This document shows, in pieces, positions 16,567-25,813 of a DNA stretch of 64,000 bases. The notes under the pieces were generated by a model that saw nothing but the letters and a program-made list of their open reading frames with translations, did no database searches and was not told where the DNA came from. The position numbers and the translations under genes are program-made. The stretch lies in the NCBI GenBank assembly GCA_934718155.1, contig CAKUZF010000007.1, forward strand, positions 1 to 64,000, given 5' to 3'. Within the stretch, counting starts at the first letter, position 1, and each line of letters opens with the position of its first letter. Origin of the DNA: an uncultured Parabacteroides sp. (lineage in GTDB: Bacteria > Bacteroidota > Bacteroidia > Bacteroidales > Tannerellaceae).

Positions 16567-17914
16567 TGTTAGGCTGCTCCAAGCCATAGCCTTTGCGGCT
16601 ATCTTCGCGCTTGAGCAAAATAGCGACAAAGAGCGCCAACACGCCGAATCCTGCGAAGACAGCCATCGGCAACGTATAGTCATAAGCCACCTTATCAGTA
16701 CCTGTATCGATGCGACAATAAGTGTCCAGAATCCAGCCGATCAAGAGGGGTACCAGGCTCAAGCCTATGTTCTGTACCCAGAAGACCAAAGCATAGGCGG
16801 TACCCAGCTGCTTCTCGGGCACGATCTTCGGAATAGAGGGCCACATAGCCGACGGGACCAGCGAGAAGGCCACGCCAAGCACCATCATCACGATCGTAGC
16901 AAACCACCACTCATTCAAAATCGGGAGCGTGAAGAGCAGGTGCACGCCGATTAGCATTAATGCGCCATAAATCATAATCGTCGCACCCTTTCCTTTGCGG
17001 TCATAGAGGTTGCCAAAGAAAGGGGTCAGCAGGATCGTGCCGAACGGCAAGAGTGCCGGGATATTTCCTGCGAGCTCCGGTTCCACATTGTATTTATTCA
17101 CCATCAAGTCAGTCGCATATTTCAAAAAGGGGAACACCGCTGAGTAGAACAGCACACAAAGCAAGGCGATCAGCCAGAAACCACGGTTCGTCACGATAGT
17201 AAGGATATCTTTCAGACGGAAAGGCTCATCGGCCTCCATCTCATCTTCGCTCTCCGAAGCATCGAGTTTGCGGTCCATTACGCAAAACACCAAGAATGTG
17301 ATCAAACCAACACAAAGCATCACCAAGCAAAGCAGGATGGGAGCGGAAATACTCTGGAAATAGGTGGCGAAAGGCACCGTAATTGAGAGTGCCAAAGCCG
17401 TACCCAAGCGAGACGTAGCCATCTCCAAGCCCATCGCTAAAGCCATCTCCTTGCCCTTAAACCAGCGTACGATAATCTTCGACACCGTAACACCCGCCGT
17501 TTCAATACCCACGCCAAACAATGCGTAGCCCAATGAGGCTACCATTACCTGGGCCTTCCAGCCAAACAGCTCGCCTTCCAACGTGAACAGGTCGGAGATC
17601 GCCCAATACTTGATGCTGCAGCCGGCGATCATAAACAGACACGAAGCCACACCCGTAAAGCGTATGCCCATCTTATCAAGCACAATACCGCCGATAATCA
17701 GCATAAACAGAAAAACGTTGAACCAGCCATAGGCACTCGTAAAAAAGCCATACTCCGTACTGTTCCACTGGAGTTGCTCCTCAAGCATCGGTTTCAAAGG
17801 AGACATCACATCGGTCAAGATGTAGCCCGTCAGCATCGTGAAGGCCACCAAGCCGAGAACGCTCCAACGAGCGGCCTTCGAGTCGCTCAATTTTTGTTGA
17901 ATCTTTTCAGTCAT
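16556..17914 (-). CDS. MFS transporter
   Basis: A 452-residue major facilitator with about 12 membrane helices. LDKMGIRFTGVASC after helix 2 is the family's loop 2-3 signature position, and a charged loop SESEDEMEADEPFRLKDI separates the two halves. GIETAGVTVSKIIVRWFKGK and LVPSAMWPSIPKIVPEKQLG resemble the organic-anion-type MFS common in Bacteroidetes. The substrate cannot be read from sequence. It starts 57 bp after the folC stop on the same strand and may be cotranscribed. Confidence 0.88.
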   Translation of the reverse strand: MTEKIQQKLSDSKAARWSVLGLVAFTMLTGYILTDVMSPLKPMLEEQLQWNSTEYGFFTSAYGWFNVFLFMLIIGGIVLDKMGIRFTGVASCLFMIAGCSIKYWAISDLFTLEGELFGWKAQVMVASLGYALFGVGIETAGVTVSKIIVRWFKGKEMALAMGLEMATSRLGTALALSITVPFATYFQSISAPILLCLVMLCVGLITFLVFCVMDRKLDASESEDEMEADEPFRLKDILTIVTNRGFWLIALLCVLFYSAVFPFLKYATDLMVNKYNVEPELAGNIPALLPFGTILLTPFFGNLYDRKGKGATIMIYGALMLIGVHLLFTLPILNEWWFATIVMMVLGVAFSLVPSAMWPSIPKIVPEKQLGTAYALVFWVQNIGLSLVPLLIGWILDTYCRIDTGTDKVAYDYTLPMAVFAGFGVLALFVAILLKREDSRKGYGLEQPNIKA

Positions 17915-17971
17915 GATTTATTAGATGTTTTGATTGTAATCAGAAGTATGATTCACATGCGATCAGAAAGC

Positions 17972-19282
17972 CTACTTAATTGCCTCAGGAAAAAGAGGCA
18001 AGGCATCTGCCACCACAAAAGTGCTACCGCCGATGAAGAGCGCATCCGTTTGTGCAGCCTCCTGCTGCGCAGCCCGAACAGCCTCTCCAACAGTCGTATA
18101 TACCTTTCCCTGCAACCCATGCTCCGCCGCCTTCGCAGCGAACACGTCACACTGCATTGCCCGGCTCACAGAAGCCTGCGTAAAGTAGTAGGTCGCCTCC
18201 TTCGGCATCAAGGCCAACACGCTGTCGATGTCTTTATCAGCCACCATGCCAATCACCATCCGCCATGTGCCCTCTTTCGGCCATTCTAAGCGCAACTGCC
18301 GTGCTATATCCTCCCAACCGCCTACGTTGTGACCCGTGTCACACACCGTCGGGCAAGGATTGTTCGCAAGGCGTTGCCAGCGCCCCATCAGCCCCGTCAG
18401 CTCCACCACTTGAGCAAATCCTTCGACAACAGCCTGCGGTTCAATGCGCAACGCCGTCTGTTCACGCAACAGATGCAAAGCCGAGAACACAGTGCGCGCA
18501 TTCTTCGGTTGAGCTTCGCCCATTAGCTCATCCTCCACGACACCATACTCCGCCGAAAGAAGACGCAACCGATCCTCACTGCGCTCCTCTTCCTTCAACA
18601 TCCCCATTTCGGGAGCGAAATAGAAAGGTGCGCCCATGGCTTCAGTATGCTTGCGAATTGTGTCGTAGATTGAGATATCGGCACTCTCACCCAGCAGCAA
18701 AGGAACACCAGCCTTAGCGATGCCTGCTTTCTCGAAAGCGATCTGCGCCAAGGTGTCACCAAGAAATTGCGTATGATCCTTGCTGATGTTGGTGATGATG
18801 CTAAGTAAAGGGGTAATGATATTGGTGCAGTCAATGCGCCCACCCAGACCAACCTCGACCACAGCCACATCCACCTGCTGCTCTTTGAAGTACTCAAAGG
18901 CCATCGCCGTGGTCAACTCGAAAAACGAAGGATGCAATGGCTCGAAAAAATAGCGATGACGCTCTACAAAGTCCACGACAAAAGCCTCAGAAGCCTTCCG
19001 TCCGTTCACCTTGATCCGCTCTCGGAAATCGAGAAGGTGGGGCGAAGTATAAAGTCCCACCTTGTAGCCCGAAAGTTGCAGGATGGCCGCCAGCAGATGA
19101 CTTGTCGAACCTTTGCCGTTTGTACCAGCCACGTGAATGGATTGAAAAGCTTTATGAGGATGGCCAAAATGCTCATCCAGTGCGATCGTCGTGTCAAGTC
19201 CCGGCTTGTAAGCGGAAAGCCCAGTCTGCTGAAACATAGGGACACGAGTATATAAATAGTGAAGCGTTTCTGGATACGTCAT
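17972..19282 (-). CDS. folC: Folylpolyglutamate/dihydrofolate synthase
   Basis: Adds glutamate to dihydropteroate or folates. AGTNGKGSTSHLLAAIL is the ATP loop with LYTSPHLLDFRERI after it, VEVGLGGRIDCTNII the Mg-binding segment, and CDTGHNVGGWEDIARQL the C-terminal domain motif. The start is taken at MTYPETLHYLYTR (436 residues); the frame extends 15 codons further upstream, but the promoter -7 box (19306-19313) lies inside that extension. folK, another folate gene, is at 30971. Confidence 0.94.
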   Translation of the reverse strand: MTYPETLHYLYTRVPMFQQTGLSAYKPGLDTTIALDEHFGHPHKAFQSIHVAGTNGKGSTSHLLAAILQLSGYKVGLYTSPHLLDFRERIKVNGRKASEAFVVDFVERHRYFFEPLHPSFFELTTAMAFEYFKEQQVDVAVVEVGLGGRIDCTNIITPLLSIITNISKDHTQFLGDTLAQIAFEKAGIAKAGVPLLLGESADISIYDTIRKHTEAMGAPFYFAPEMGMLKEEERSEDRLRLLSAEYGVVEDELMGEAQPKNARTVFSALHLLREQTALRIEPQAVVEGFAQVVELTGLMGRWQRLANNPCPTVCDTGHNVGGWEDIARQLRLEWPKEGTWRMVIGMVADKDIDSVLALMPKEATYYFTQASVSRAMQCDVFAAKAAEHGLQGKVYTTVGEAVRAAQQEAAQTDALFIGGSTFVVADALPLFPEAIK

Positions 19283-19305
19283 AATCTCTTTTGTTAAACA
19301 GGTCA

Positions 19306-19334
19306 CAAAAATAACGAAATTAATCATATCTTTG
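19306..19334. promoter_or_regulatory. Divergent promoters of folC and the TSCPD gene
   Basis: CAAAAATA (19306-19313; TATTTTTG on the minus strand) is the folC -7 box. TATCTTTG (19327-19334, plus strand) is the -7 box of the gene at 19368. Confidence 0.55.
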
Positions 19335-19367
19335 CGCTTCGTAAACTAAAAAAGGAGACTGAAGAAG

Positions 19368-19622
19368 ATGGAAACACAACGTATCACATATACACCACAG
19401 GGTGGCGTGTGCTCAAAACTGATGGTAGTGGATGTCAACAACGGCGTAATCGAGGCTGTCCAAATCGTGGGTGGATGCCACGGCAACGGCCAGGGAATGT
19501 GCTCTTTGCTGAAGGGAATGCGTGTTGACGATGCGATTCGTCGCCTCGAAGGCATCGACTGCCATGGCCGCGGCACATCCTGTCCCGACCAAATGGCACA
19601 AGCCTTGAAACAAGCGAAATAA
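19368..19622 (+). CDS. TSCPD domain protein (TIGR03905 type)
   Basis: A compact 84-residue protein made only of the TSCPD domain found at the C-terminus of some ribonucleotide reductases. VQIVGGCHGNGQGMCSLLKG and IDCHGRGTSCPDQMAQAL contain the conserved cysteines and the name-giving TSCPD. It probably binds a metal or a thiol-linked group; its role is unknown. It is monocistronic and closed by a hairpin at 19727. Confidence 0.9.
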   Translation: METQRITYTPQGGVCSKLMVVDVNNGVIEAVQIVGGCHGNGQGMCSLLKGMRVDDAIRRLEGIDCHGRGTSCPDQMAQALKQAK

Positions 19623-19726
19623 CAAGTCTTTTAGGAACAATAACAACCGTAAGGAGTGCCCTCCAGACGTAAGTATACACCATTCCGACGTCAATGCCTC
19701 TGGAAGACACCACAGCAAAGCAGTTA

Positions 19727-19760
19727 AAAACCGGGCGCATGGCTATATGTGCCCGGTTTT
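19727..19760. terminator. Bidirectional terminator
   Basis: AAAACCGGGCGCAT and ATGTGCCCGGTTTT form a 14-bp stem with one wobble pair between the converging TSCPD and lipoprotein genes. Confidence 0.85.
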
Positions 19761-19789
19761 ATAGCTTTCAGCTCACAAGACGCATTTTC

Positions 19790-20257
19790 TTACTTATTTA
19801 CCATTGGGCAAATGTAGATTCGCTTCGAGTTGCCTTTTGCATTCGGATCGCCCATATCCTTCACCTCTTCCAGGTGAGTCTTCAAGTGCGCTGTTTCGCC
19901 ATGTTTGGCCAACTCGCCCTCGTTTGCCCAAGTCTCGGCGATAAAAAGCACCGTACTGTCCTCCACCGATTGGTAGATGGCATAGTCGATGCAACCCGGT
20001 TCCTTCACAGTGCTCTCCTTACACTTCTGGAATGAAGCGATAAAGGCCGACACACACTCCGGTTTCACCTTGCGCACGAGATTCAACTGCAACCGCATCG
20101 AAGCCTTGCTCGACTCACAACCCTCATTTTGGCAAGCCTGCTCTTTGCAAGAACCATCGCAAGCTCCTGCAGCCTTGCTTGAATCGTTCGCTCTTCCTCC
20201 CGTACAACCGGCCAGCAGCATCAAGCCGCAAGCCATAGCTAAAGCCATTCTTTTCAT
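19790..20257 (-). CDS. Cys-rich lipoprotein with ABM domain
   Basis: A 155-residue protein with a lipoprotein signal (MALAMACGLMLLAGC, lipidated Cys18). A short linker contains four spaced cysteines, ACDGSCKEQACQNEGC. The rest (about 53-150) is an antibiotic-biosynthesis-monooxygenase-like ferredoxin fold, seen in EPGCIDYAIYQSVEDS and FIAETWANEGELAKH. ABM proteins are usually cytoplasmic quinol or heme oxygenases, so an exported, cysteine-tagged form is unusual. The cysteines may bind metal or be oxidised in the periplasm. A cytoplasmic-type ABM protein is encoded at 29828. Confidence 0.8.
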   Translation of the reverse strand: MKRMALAMACGLMLLAGCTGGRANDSSKAAGACDGSCKEQACQNEGCESSKASMRLQLNLVRKVKPECVSAFIASFQKCKESTVKEPGCIDYAIYQSVEDSTVLFIAETWANEGELAKHGETAHLKTHLEEVKDMGDPNAKGNSKRIYICPMVNK

Positions 20258-20461
20258 TTTTACTTATCCTCCAGTTAATTGGTTTGTTTCGCCCGCAAAA
20301 TTACACTTTCTCGGCGAAAGTGTCGCCATGTAGGCTTACGATATGCAACAAACAGATGAAGCTGCACGAAAAATTCTTATTTTTAAGCCCAAAAACAGAA
20401 GCAAAAAACAAAATTCCGCACATTTAATCAAAAAGTGTGCAATCTTCCACGGAAAAGATTA

Positions 20462-20469
20462 TATATTTG
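20462..20469 (+). promoter_or_regulatory. -7 box of the flavin oxidoreductase gene
   Basis: TATATTTG matches TAnnTTTG, 37 bp before the ATG at 20507. The rest of 20258-20461 shows nothing else. Confidence 0.6.
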
Positions 20470-20506
20470 CGCCGTTTTTTAGTCAAACGAATAGAAAAAA
20501 GAGTTT

Positions 20507-21592
20507 ATGAAAACATTAAGTATTGGCGATTTAAAGGCACGCATCCCCATCATTCAGGGCGGCATGGGTGTCGGCATCTCGCTCTCAGGCTTGGCCTCAG
20601 CCGTAGCAAAAGAAGGAGGTATCGGCGTGATTTCAGCTGCTGGCCTCGGATTGTTGCATCGCAAGTTAGACCCCACCAATTATACCCACGCAGGCAACCT
20701 TGGCCTGATCGAAGAGATCCGCAAGGCCCGCGAGAAGGCGAAGGGTATCATTGGTGTCAATATCATGGTGGCCCTTTCTGACTTCGCAGAATTGGTGAAA
20801 ACCAGCATCGCAGAGAAAGTGGATGTGATCTTCAGTGGAGCGGGCCTACCGCTCGACCTTCCCAGTTTCCTCACCAAGGATAGCGTAACGAAGCTCGTAC
20901 CCATCGTATCAAGCGCACGTGCGTTGCGCCTGATCGCCGAGAAGTGGAAGGCCCACTACGACTACCTGCCCGATGCCGTCGTGTTAGAGGGGCCAAAAGC
21001 GGGCGGTCACCTCGGCTACAAGCCCACCCAACTGAACGATCCCCGCTTCTCACTCGAAGCACTGCTGCCGCAGGTGGTGGCCGAAGCGAAGAGTCTGGAG
21101 GAACGTTTCAACAAACCCATCCCTGTGATTGCGGCGGGAGGTATCTACACAGGCGAAGACATCCAACGCATGATGGATCTCGGAGCCTCAGGCGTACAAC
21201 TAGGCACCCGTTTCGTAACAACCGAAGAATGCGATGCCTCAGAAGCCTTCAAGCAGCAGTACATCAATGCAAATAAGGAGGATATAGAGATCATCCAAAG
21301 CCCAGTAGGCATGCCCGGCCGTGCGCTTCACTGCCACTTCCTAGAAAAAGTGAAAGCTGGAGAGAAGCAGCCCAAGGCCTGCCCCTTTAACTGCATCAAG
21401 ACCTGCGACATGATTCATAGCCCCTATTGTATCGTTTCGGCGCTCTACCAAGCTTTCAAGGGGAACTTCGAGCAAGGTTACGCCTTTTGTGGCAGCAACG
21501 CTTGGCGAGCGAAGCGCATCATGAGCGTACACGACACGATCGCCGAGCTATTAGAGGGCTGGAAGCGCTCCGCCCAACTTGCGATGGGATAA
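20507..21592 (+). CDS. Nitronate monooxygenase / FabK-like flavin oxidoreductase
   Basis: An FMN-binding TIM-barrel protein of 361 residues in the 2-nitropropane dioxygenase family. IPIIQGGMGVGISLSGLASA is the N-terminal signature, EGPKAGGHLGYKP carries the conserved catalytic His, and VIAAGGIYTGEDIQRMMDLG with VQLGTRFVTTEE is the phosphate-binding end. The C-terminus has a Cys-rich stretch, ACPFNCIKTCDMIHSPYC, absent from simple nitronate monooxygenases, that might bind a metal or cluster. Whether it oxidises nitronates or reduces enoyl-ACP (FabK) cannot be told here. Confidence 0.82.
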   Translation: MKTLSIGDLKARIPIIQGGMGVGISLSGLASAVAKEGGIGVISAAGLGLLHRKLDPTNYTHAGNLGLIEEIRKAREKAKGIIGVNIMVALSDFAELVKTSIAEKVDVIFSGAGLPLDLPSFLTKDSVTKLVPIVSSARALRLIAEKWKAHYDYLPDAVVLEGPKAGGHLGYKPTQLNDPRFSLEALLPQVVAEAKSLEERFNKPIPVIAAGGIYTGEDIQRMMDLGASGVQLGTRFVTTEECDASEAFKQQYINANKEDIEIIQSPVGMPGRALHCHFLEKVKAGEKQPKACPFNCIKTCDMIHSPYCIVSALYQAFKGNFEQGYAFCGSNAWRAKRIMSVHDTIAELLEGWKRSAQLAMG

Positions 21593-21634
21593 GGAATAAG
21601 CACCAAGAGAGGACACTCTCGCTATAAAACAGAC

Positions 21635-21666
21635 GAGCCCAGACTGACTCACGTCACCCTGGGCTC
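21635..21666 (+). terminator. Rho-independent terminator
   Basis: GAGCCCAG and CTGGGCTC pair across a 16-base loop and are followed by TTTTTATA. Confidence 0.85.
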
Positions 21667-21730
21667 TTTTTATAACAATATGTGCAATTTGAAAAAATGT
21701 AATATGTAGTTTATTACATATATCGTTTTC

Positions 21731-23059
21731 TTACTTAAAGAATGCTCGGATTACGTCGTTGCCATTGGCGTAAAGCAGCAGCAACAATAGCAATCCCATG
21801 CCCGCCATTTGGGCATATTCCAAGAACTTGTCACTCGGCTTCCGACGGGCAATCACCTCGTAGAGCAGGAACATCACGTGACCTCCATCAAGCGCTGGAA
21901 TCGGGATAATGTTCATGAAAGCCAAGATAATCGACAGAAATGCCGTGCGCTCCCAGAAGCTCTGCCAGTCCCACTCGGCAGGAAACAGGTTGGCAATCGT
22001 GCCAAAGCCGCCCAGGCTGGAGGCCCCTTCCTTAGTAAAGACATACTTCATATCGCCCACGTAACCACGCAGCGTGTTCACCCCCTTGCTGATACCCGCA
22101 GGCACAGCCGTTAGCAGGTTGTAGGTACGGGTCTCAAGCGGATAGATCTCAGTAGGGAACTTCACCATCACACCCATCTTGCCCGCAGTGTCAGGACGCA
22201 GTGTCAGGCTCTGCAAGCTTTCTCCACGATAGAAATCCACCGCCACCGGCTCATCTTTGTGGGCCATTAGGGCATCGCTCGCCTCGTAGAAGGTAGGCGT
22301 AGCTACACCGCCAATCGCCACGATGCTATCACCTGGCTGCAAACCTGCGATCGCTGCGGGTGAGTCAGCCGATGCCAAACCTTTCACCACCATCGGGAAT
22401 CGGTTGGGATCAGCAAATCCCCTGCCCTCGCGCATACAACGCTGCATCAGATCGTCTGGGATGGCGATTTGATGTTCCTTGCCATTGCGCAACACCGTCA
22501 CCGTTTGGGCACCTACCACCTTGCGGAAGCAGTCACTGTCGAAGCGCTCCAGCTCCTCACTATCGGCACGCAGTAAGATATCGCCATCCACGAATCCTAT
22601 CTCATGAAACGTCTCACTGTAGTTCATTCCCATCTTCATGTTCTTTAGCGGCATGTAGGTGTCGCCCCAAGTGAAGAGCACCATCGAATAGATAAACAAC
22701 GCCAGCAAGAAATTGAACAACACACCGCCCAACATGATCAGCAATCGCTGTCCAGCAGGCTTCGAGCGGAACTCGTAGGATTGTGCGGGCTGCGCCATCG
22801 CCTCCTTGTCCATGCTCTCGTCGATCATGCCTGAGATCTTGCAGTAGCCTCCCAGTGGCAGCCAACCAACACCATACTCCGTGTCGCTATTCTTCGGCTT
22901 AAACTTGAAGAGCGAAAACCAAGGGTCGAAGAAAAGGTAAAACTTCTCTACCCTCACCTTAAAGATACGCGCAAAAATAAAATGTCCGAACTCGTGGACA
23001 ATCACCAATATAGATAAGCTCAATATGAGCTGTAATGCCTTAATCAAAACTGTTTCCAT
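21731..23059 (-). CDS. rseP: Site-2 intramembrane metalloprotease RseP
   Basis: Zinc protease (442 residues) that cleaves anti-sigma factors and signal-peptide remnants within the inner membrane. VIVHEFGHFIFAR supplies His22, Glu23 and His26; the third zinc ligand lies in MNIIPIPALDGGHVMFL near the C-terminus. Two PDZ-like segments occupy the middle (IGFVDGDILLRADS and IAGLQPGDSIVAIGGV). It is the last gene of the six-gene minus-strand run that starts with DUF4290. Confidence 0.95.
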   Translation of the reverse strand: METVLIKALQLILSLSILVIVHEFGHFIFARIFKVRVEKFYLFFDPWFSLFKFKPKNSDTEYGVGWLPLGGYCKISGMIDESMDKEAMAQPAQSYEFRSKPAGQRLLIMLGGVLFNFLLALFIYSMVLFTWGDTYMPLKNMKMGMNYSETFHEIGFVDGDILLRADSEELERFDSDCFRKVVGAQTVTVLRNGKEHQIAIPDDLMQRCMREGRGFADPNRFPMVVKGLASADSPAAIAGLQPGDSIVAIGGVATPTFYEASDALMAHKDEPVAVDFYRGESLQSLTLRPDTAGKMGVMVKFPTEIYPLETRTYNLLTAVPAGISKGVNTLRGYVGDMKYVFTKEGASSLGGFGTIANLFPAEWDWQSFWERTAFLSIILAFMNIIPIPALDGGHVMFLLYEVIARRKPSDKFLEYAQMAGMGLLLLLLLYANGNDVIRAFFK

Positions 23060-23115
23060 CTATTCTAAATTATACGATTTTCTGTTTATGTGTGCTATCC
23101 CTTCTGACCTATCGC

Positions 23116-24264
23116 TCAGAGCAACTCTGCCGCAATGGATCTTGCCTCAGAATCGGTCGCTACGTAGTCGTCGTAGGTGGGCTTCGAAAGGAAAGAGGCC
23201 CTCGCCATCACTCGCTCTATTACCTCGCTCATCCTTAAAAAGCCAATCTCGTCACGCAAGAAGGCCGCCACCACCACCTCGTTGGCGGCGTTGAGAATGC
23301 AAGGCATGTTGCCCCCCTGACGAGCCGCCTCGAAGGCGAACGCCAAGTTGCGGAAACGCTCCATGTCGGGCTCTTCGAACGTCAGCGTAGCGTATTGGTT
23401 AAAATCCAGCCTCGGAGCCTGGCTCTTTAAACGTTGCGGATAGGAGAAGGCATAAGCGATCGGCAACTTCATGTCGGGGATGCCCAGTTGGGCAATCACC
23501 GCCCCATCCTCGAACTGCACCGCCGAATGGATCACCGATTGCGGATGAACGAGCACTTGCACCTGAGAGGGTGTAACATCGAACAACCACTTCGCCTCGA
23601 TCATCTCGAAGCCCTTGTTCATCATCGAGGCCGAGTCGATCGTAATCTTCGCACCCATCTTCCAGTTGGGATGCTTTAGAGCCTGAGCTTTCGTCACCGT
23701 GGCCAGTTCCTCCATCGTCTTAGTGCGGAACGGACCGCCCGACGCCGTCAGCAGGATCTTCTCGATCGGGTTGACAGCCCCTTGCAAGCACTGGAAGATA
23801 GCCGAATGCTCCGAATCGACCGGCAGGATAGGCACCTTATGCCGCTCCGCCAACCCCATAATCAGCTCGCCGGCCACCACGAGAGTCTCCTTGTTGGCCA
23901 AAGCGATCGCCTTACCCGCCTCGATGGCAGCTATGGTCGGTCGCAATCCCGCATAGCCCACCATGGCCGTCAGCACCATGTCGATCGGCTCCATCCGCAC
24001 CATCTGGACAATGGCCTCCGAGCCCGCCCAAACCTTGATGGGTAGGTCTTCAAGTGCCTCTTTCAGTTCGGGATATTTCCGTTCGTTGGCGATCACTACC
24101 ACTTCGGGCATGAAGCGGCGGGCCTGCTCAATCAGCAAGTCCACCTGATTGTTGCACGTCAACGCATACACCTCAAACTGGTCGCTGTGTTCGCTGATCA
24201 CCTCCAGGGCCTGCGTACCGATCGAGCCGGTCGAGCCCAATATCGCTATCTGTCTTTTCCTCAT
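23116..24264 (-). CDS. dxr: 1-deoxy-D-xylulose 5-phosphate reductoisomerase
   Basis: Second enzyme of the MEP isoprenoid pathway, making methylerythritol 4-phosphate with NADPH. ILGSTGSIGTQALEVI (9-24) is the nucleotide loop; ANKETLVVAGELI and VDSEHSAIFQCLQG give the metal and substrate ligands; LTASGGPFRTKTMEEL is the flexible loop, and MMNKGFEMIEAKWLFD follows. The 382-residue length is normal. It lies 9 bp after the M23 gene and 56 bp before rseP. Confidence 0.97.
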   Translation of the reverse strand: MRKRQIAILGSTGSIGTQALEVISEHSDQFEVYALTCNNQVDLLIEQARRFMPEVVVIANERKYPELKEALEDLPIKVWAGSEAIVQMVRMEPIDMVLTAMVGYAGLRPTIAAIEAGKAIALANKETLVVAGELIMGLAERHKVPILPVDSEHSAIFQCLQGAVNPIEKILLTASGGPFRTKTMEELATVTKAQALKHPNWKMGAKITIDSASMMNKGFEMIEAKWLFDVTPSQVQVLVHPQSVIHSAVQFEDGAVIAQLGIPDMKLPIAYAFSYPQRLKSQAPRLDFNQYATLTFEEPDMERFRNLAFAFEAARQGGNMPCILNAANEVVVAAFLRDEIGFLRMSEVIERVMARASFLSKPTYDDYVATDSEARSIAAELL

Positions 24265-24273
24265 TGTCTTCTT

Positions 24274-25137
24274 TTAGAACGCTATATATTCCTCCGGATT
24301 CACCGGAGCTCCTTTATACCATAACTCAAAATGCAAATGCGGACCCGTCGATAACTTACCCGTGTTACCCACTAAGGCTACCGCCTCGCCCGCTCTAACC
24401 ACATCTCCTACTTCCTTTAGCAACAAGGCGTTATGCTTATACACCGAAAGGAAACCATTTTTATGTTGCAGCTGGATCACGTTGCCCTGATTGGCATCAA
24501 ATCCCGCATAGACCACCGTTCCGTCGAGCGTGGCCAGCACACTGGCTCGCTCCTGGGCAACCAGGTCCACGCCGTAGTGGCGCACGGCCGACTCATAATG
24601 AGCTGACACCGTTCCTTCCACAGGCTTATAGAAGAAGATGCCATCAGTAGGCACCTTGCCGGGCGCCTCAAGCACCGTTAGGTTATACTTCTCCTCCTCA
24701 GCGAATTCGCGCACGAAGTCGCTGTCTCGCTGGCTACGGGGAATGTCGAAGTTGGCATCGTTCATGGCCAGCGAGTCGATCGTGCGAATCGAGTCGATCG
24801 GGAGCGTGCCAGAAAGGATACCTGCCACGTTGTCGAGATACAGTTGGTGCACGGCAATCATACGTTCGAGCGAGTCAGCCCGCAAGGCGTTATCAACGAT
24901 CTCACGGCGCACCTCAACGTCGAGGTAGCCAGGCAAGTAGTTGCGTATCGGGGTCTTGATGATGATCAGCGCAGTGACCGCCACCAGAAAAAATGCGAAG
25001 AGTGCCAGCGATACAAACGCCGACAGCTTGCTCAGCCTAAACGACCACACTTCCTCAAGCGTGCCCTCGTTGATGAACGACAGCTTATACTTGAAGCGGA
25101 TGCTATTCCAAAACGATTTTGTATGCCTCTGTCTCAT
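24274..25137 (-). CDS. M23 family metallopeptidase
   Basis: Membrane-anchored LytM-type peptidoglycan hydrolase or activator (287 residues). One helix (about 35-60) follows a short cytoplasmic N-terminus; a coil region links it to the C-terminal domain. The zinc site is intact: HYGVDLVA gives His and Asp, and GPHLHFELW gives the catalytic and last ligand His. Active M23 enzymes cut cross-links; the position beside murA and dxr fits a role in wall growth. Confidence 0.92.
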   Translation of the reverse strand: MRQRHTKSFWNSIRFKYKLSFINEGTLEEVWSFRLSKLSAFVSLALFAFFLVAVTALIIIKTPIRNYLPGYLDVEVRREIVDNALRADSLERMIAVHQLYLDNVAGILSGTLPIDSIRTIDSLAMNDANFDIPRSQRDSDFVREFAEEEKYNLTVLEAPGKVPTDGIFFYKPVEGTVSAHYESAVRHYGVDLVAQERASVLATLDGTVVYAGFDANQGNVIQLQHKNGFLSVYKHNALLLKEVGDVVRAGEAVALVGNTGKLSTGPHLHFELWYKGAPVNPEEYIAF

Positions 25138-25182
25138 CCCTATTCTGTGTTGTTTCTCTTTTTATTATCTTATCTAAAAAAC

Positions 25183-25707
25183 TCACAATTCGAGCAAGCC
25201 CTCGGGCAGCGACACCTCCAGGCGTTTCTCTGCTTGGTCGACCCACGAGATAAACTCCTCCACAGCCGGTATCAACAGCTCTGCGCCGTCGCGCTCTATG
25301 CGAAACAAGACATTGAGTGTCGATTCGTCCACCGCCTCAACCACGCCCAGGCGGCCCGCATGAGCATCCACCACCTCGTAGCCGATGAAGCTATCCCATG
25401 TCATGTCGGCCGCCAAATCCTCTGGATCGACCTCCGACAACGGATAATACACATCCTTGTTCACAAACGGGCGTGCAGCCTCGTCGGAATCAACGTCCTC
25501 CAACTTCAGCAAGACCACAGAGTCCGACTTGTAACGCTGCTCTTCCACGAAAAAGGGCACTAAGATGCCATCCATCTCGCAAATCACGTAAGGCACGTCG
25601 TCTTCGCCGTCGAACAGGTCGCTCGCCGTCTGTAGCGACAGCTCGCCCTTGATGCCATGTGGCTTGGCGAAGCGGCCCACCTTGAAAACCTCTTCCTGTT
25701 TGATCAT
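25183..25707 (-). CDS. rimM: 16S rRNA processing protein RimM
   Basis: Ribosome assembly factor for the 30S head (174 residues). VGRFAKPHGIKGELSL is the N-terminal RimM signature, VLLKLEDVDSDEAARPFVNK the linker, and FIGYEVVDAHAGRLGVVEAV the start of the PRC-barrel domain. It lies between murA (106 bp) and the M23 gene (45 bp). Confidence 0.95.
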   Translation of the reverse strand: MIKQEEVFKVGRFAKPHGIKGELSLQTASDLFDGEDDVPYVICEMDGILVPFFVEEQRYKSDSVVLLKLEDVDSDEAARPFVNKDVYYPLSEVDPEDLAADMTWDSFIGYEVVDAHAGRLGVVEAVDESTLNVLFRIERDGAELLIPAVEEFISWVDQAEKRLEVSLPEGLLEL

Positions 25708-25813
25708 ATCGCTCTGCTTTTCCTTGTTTCTTTCTTTAATCTTTTATCTCTATAATATATATATGTAGACACATGAGCCGAGATTTCCCATCACTCTTCA
25801 CCACTTATGCCCG

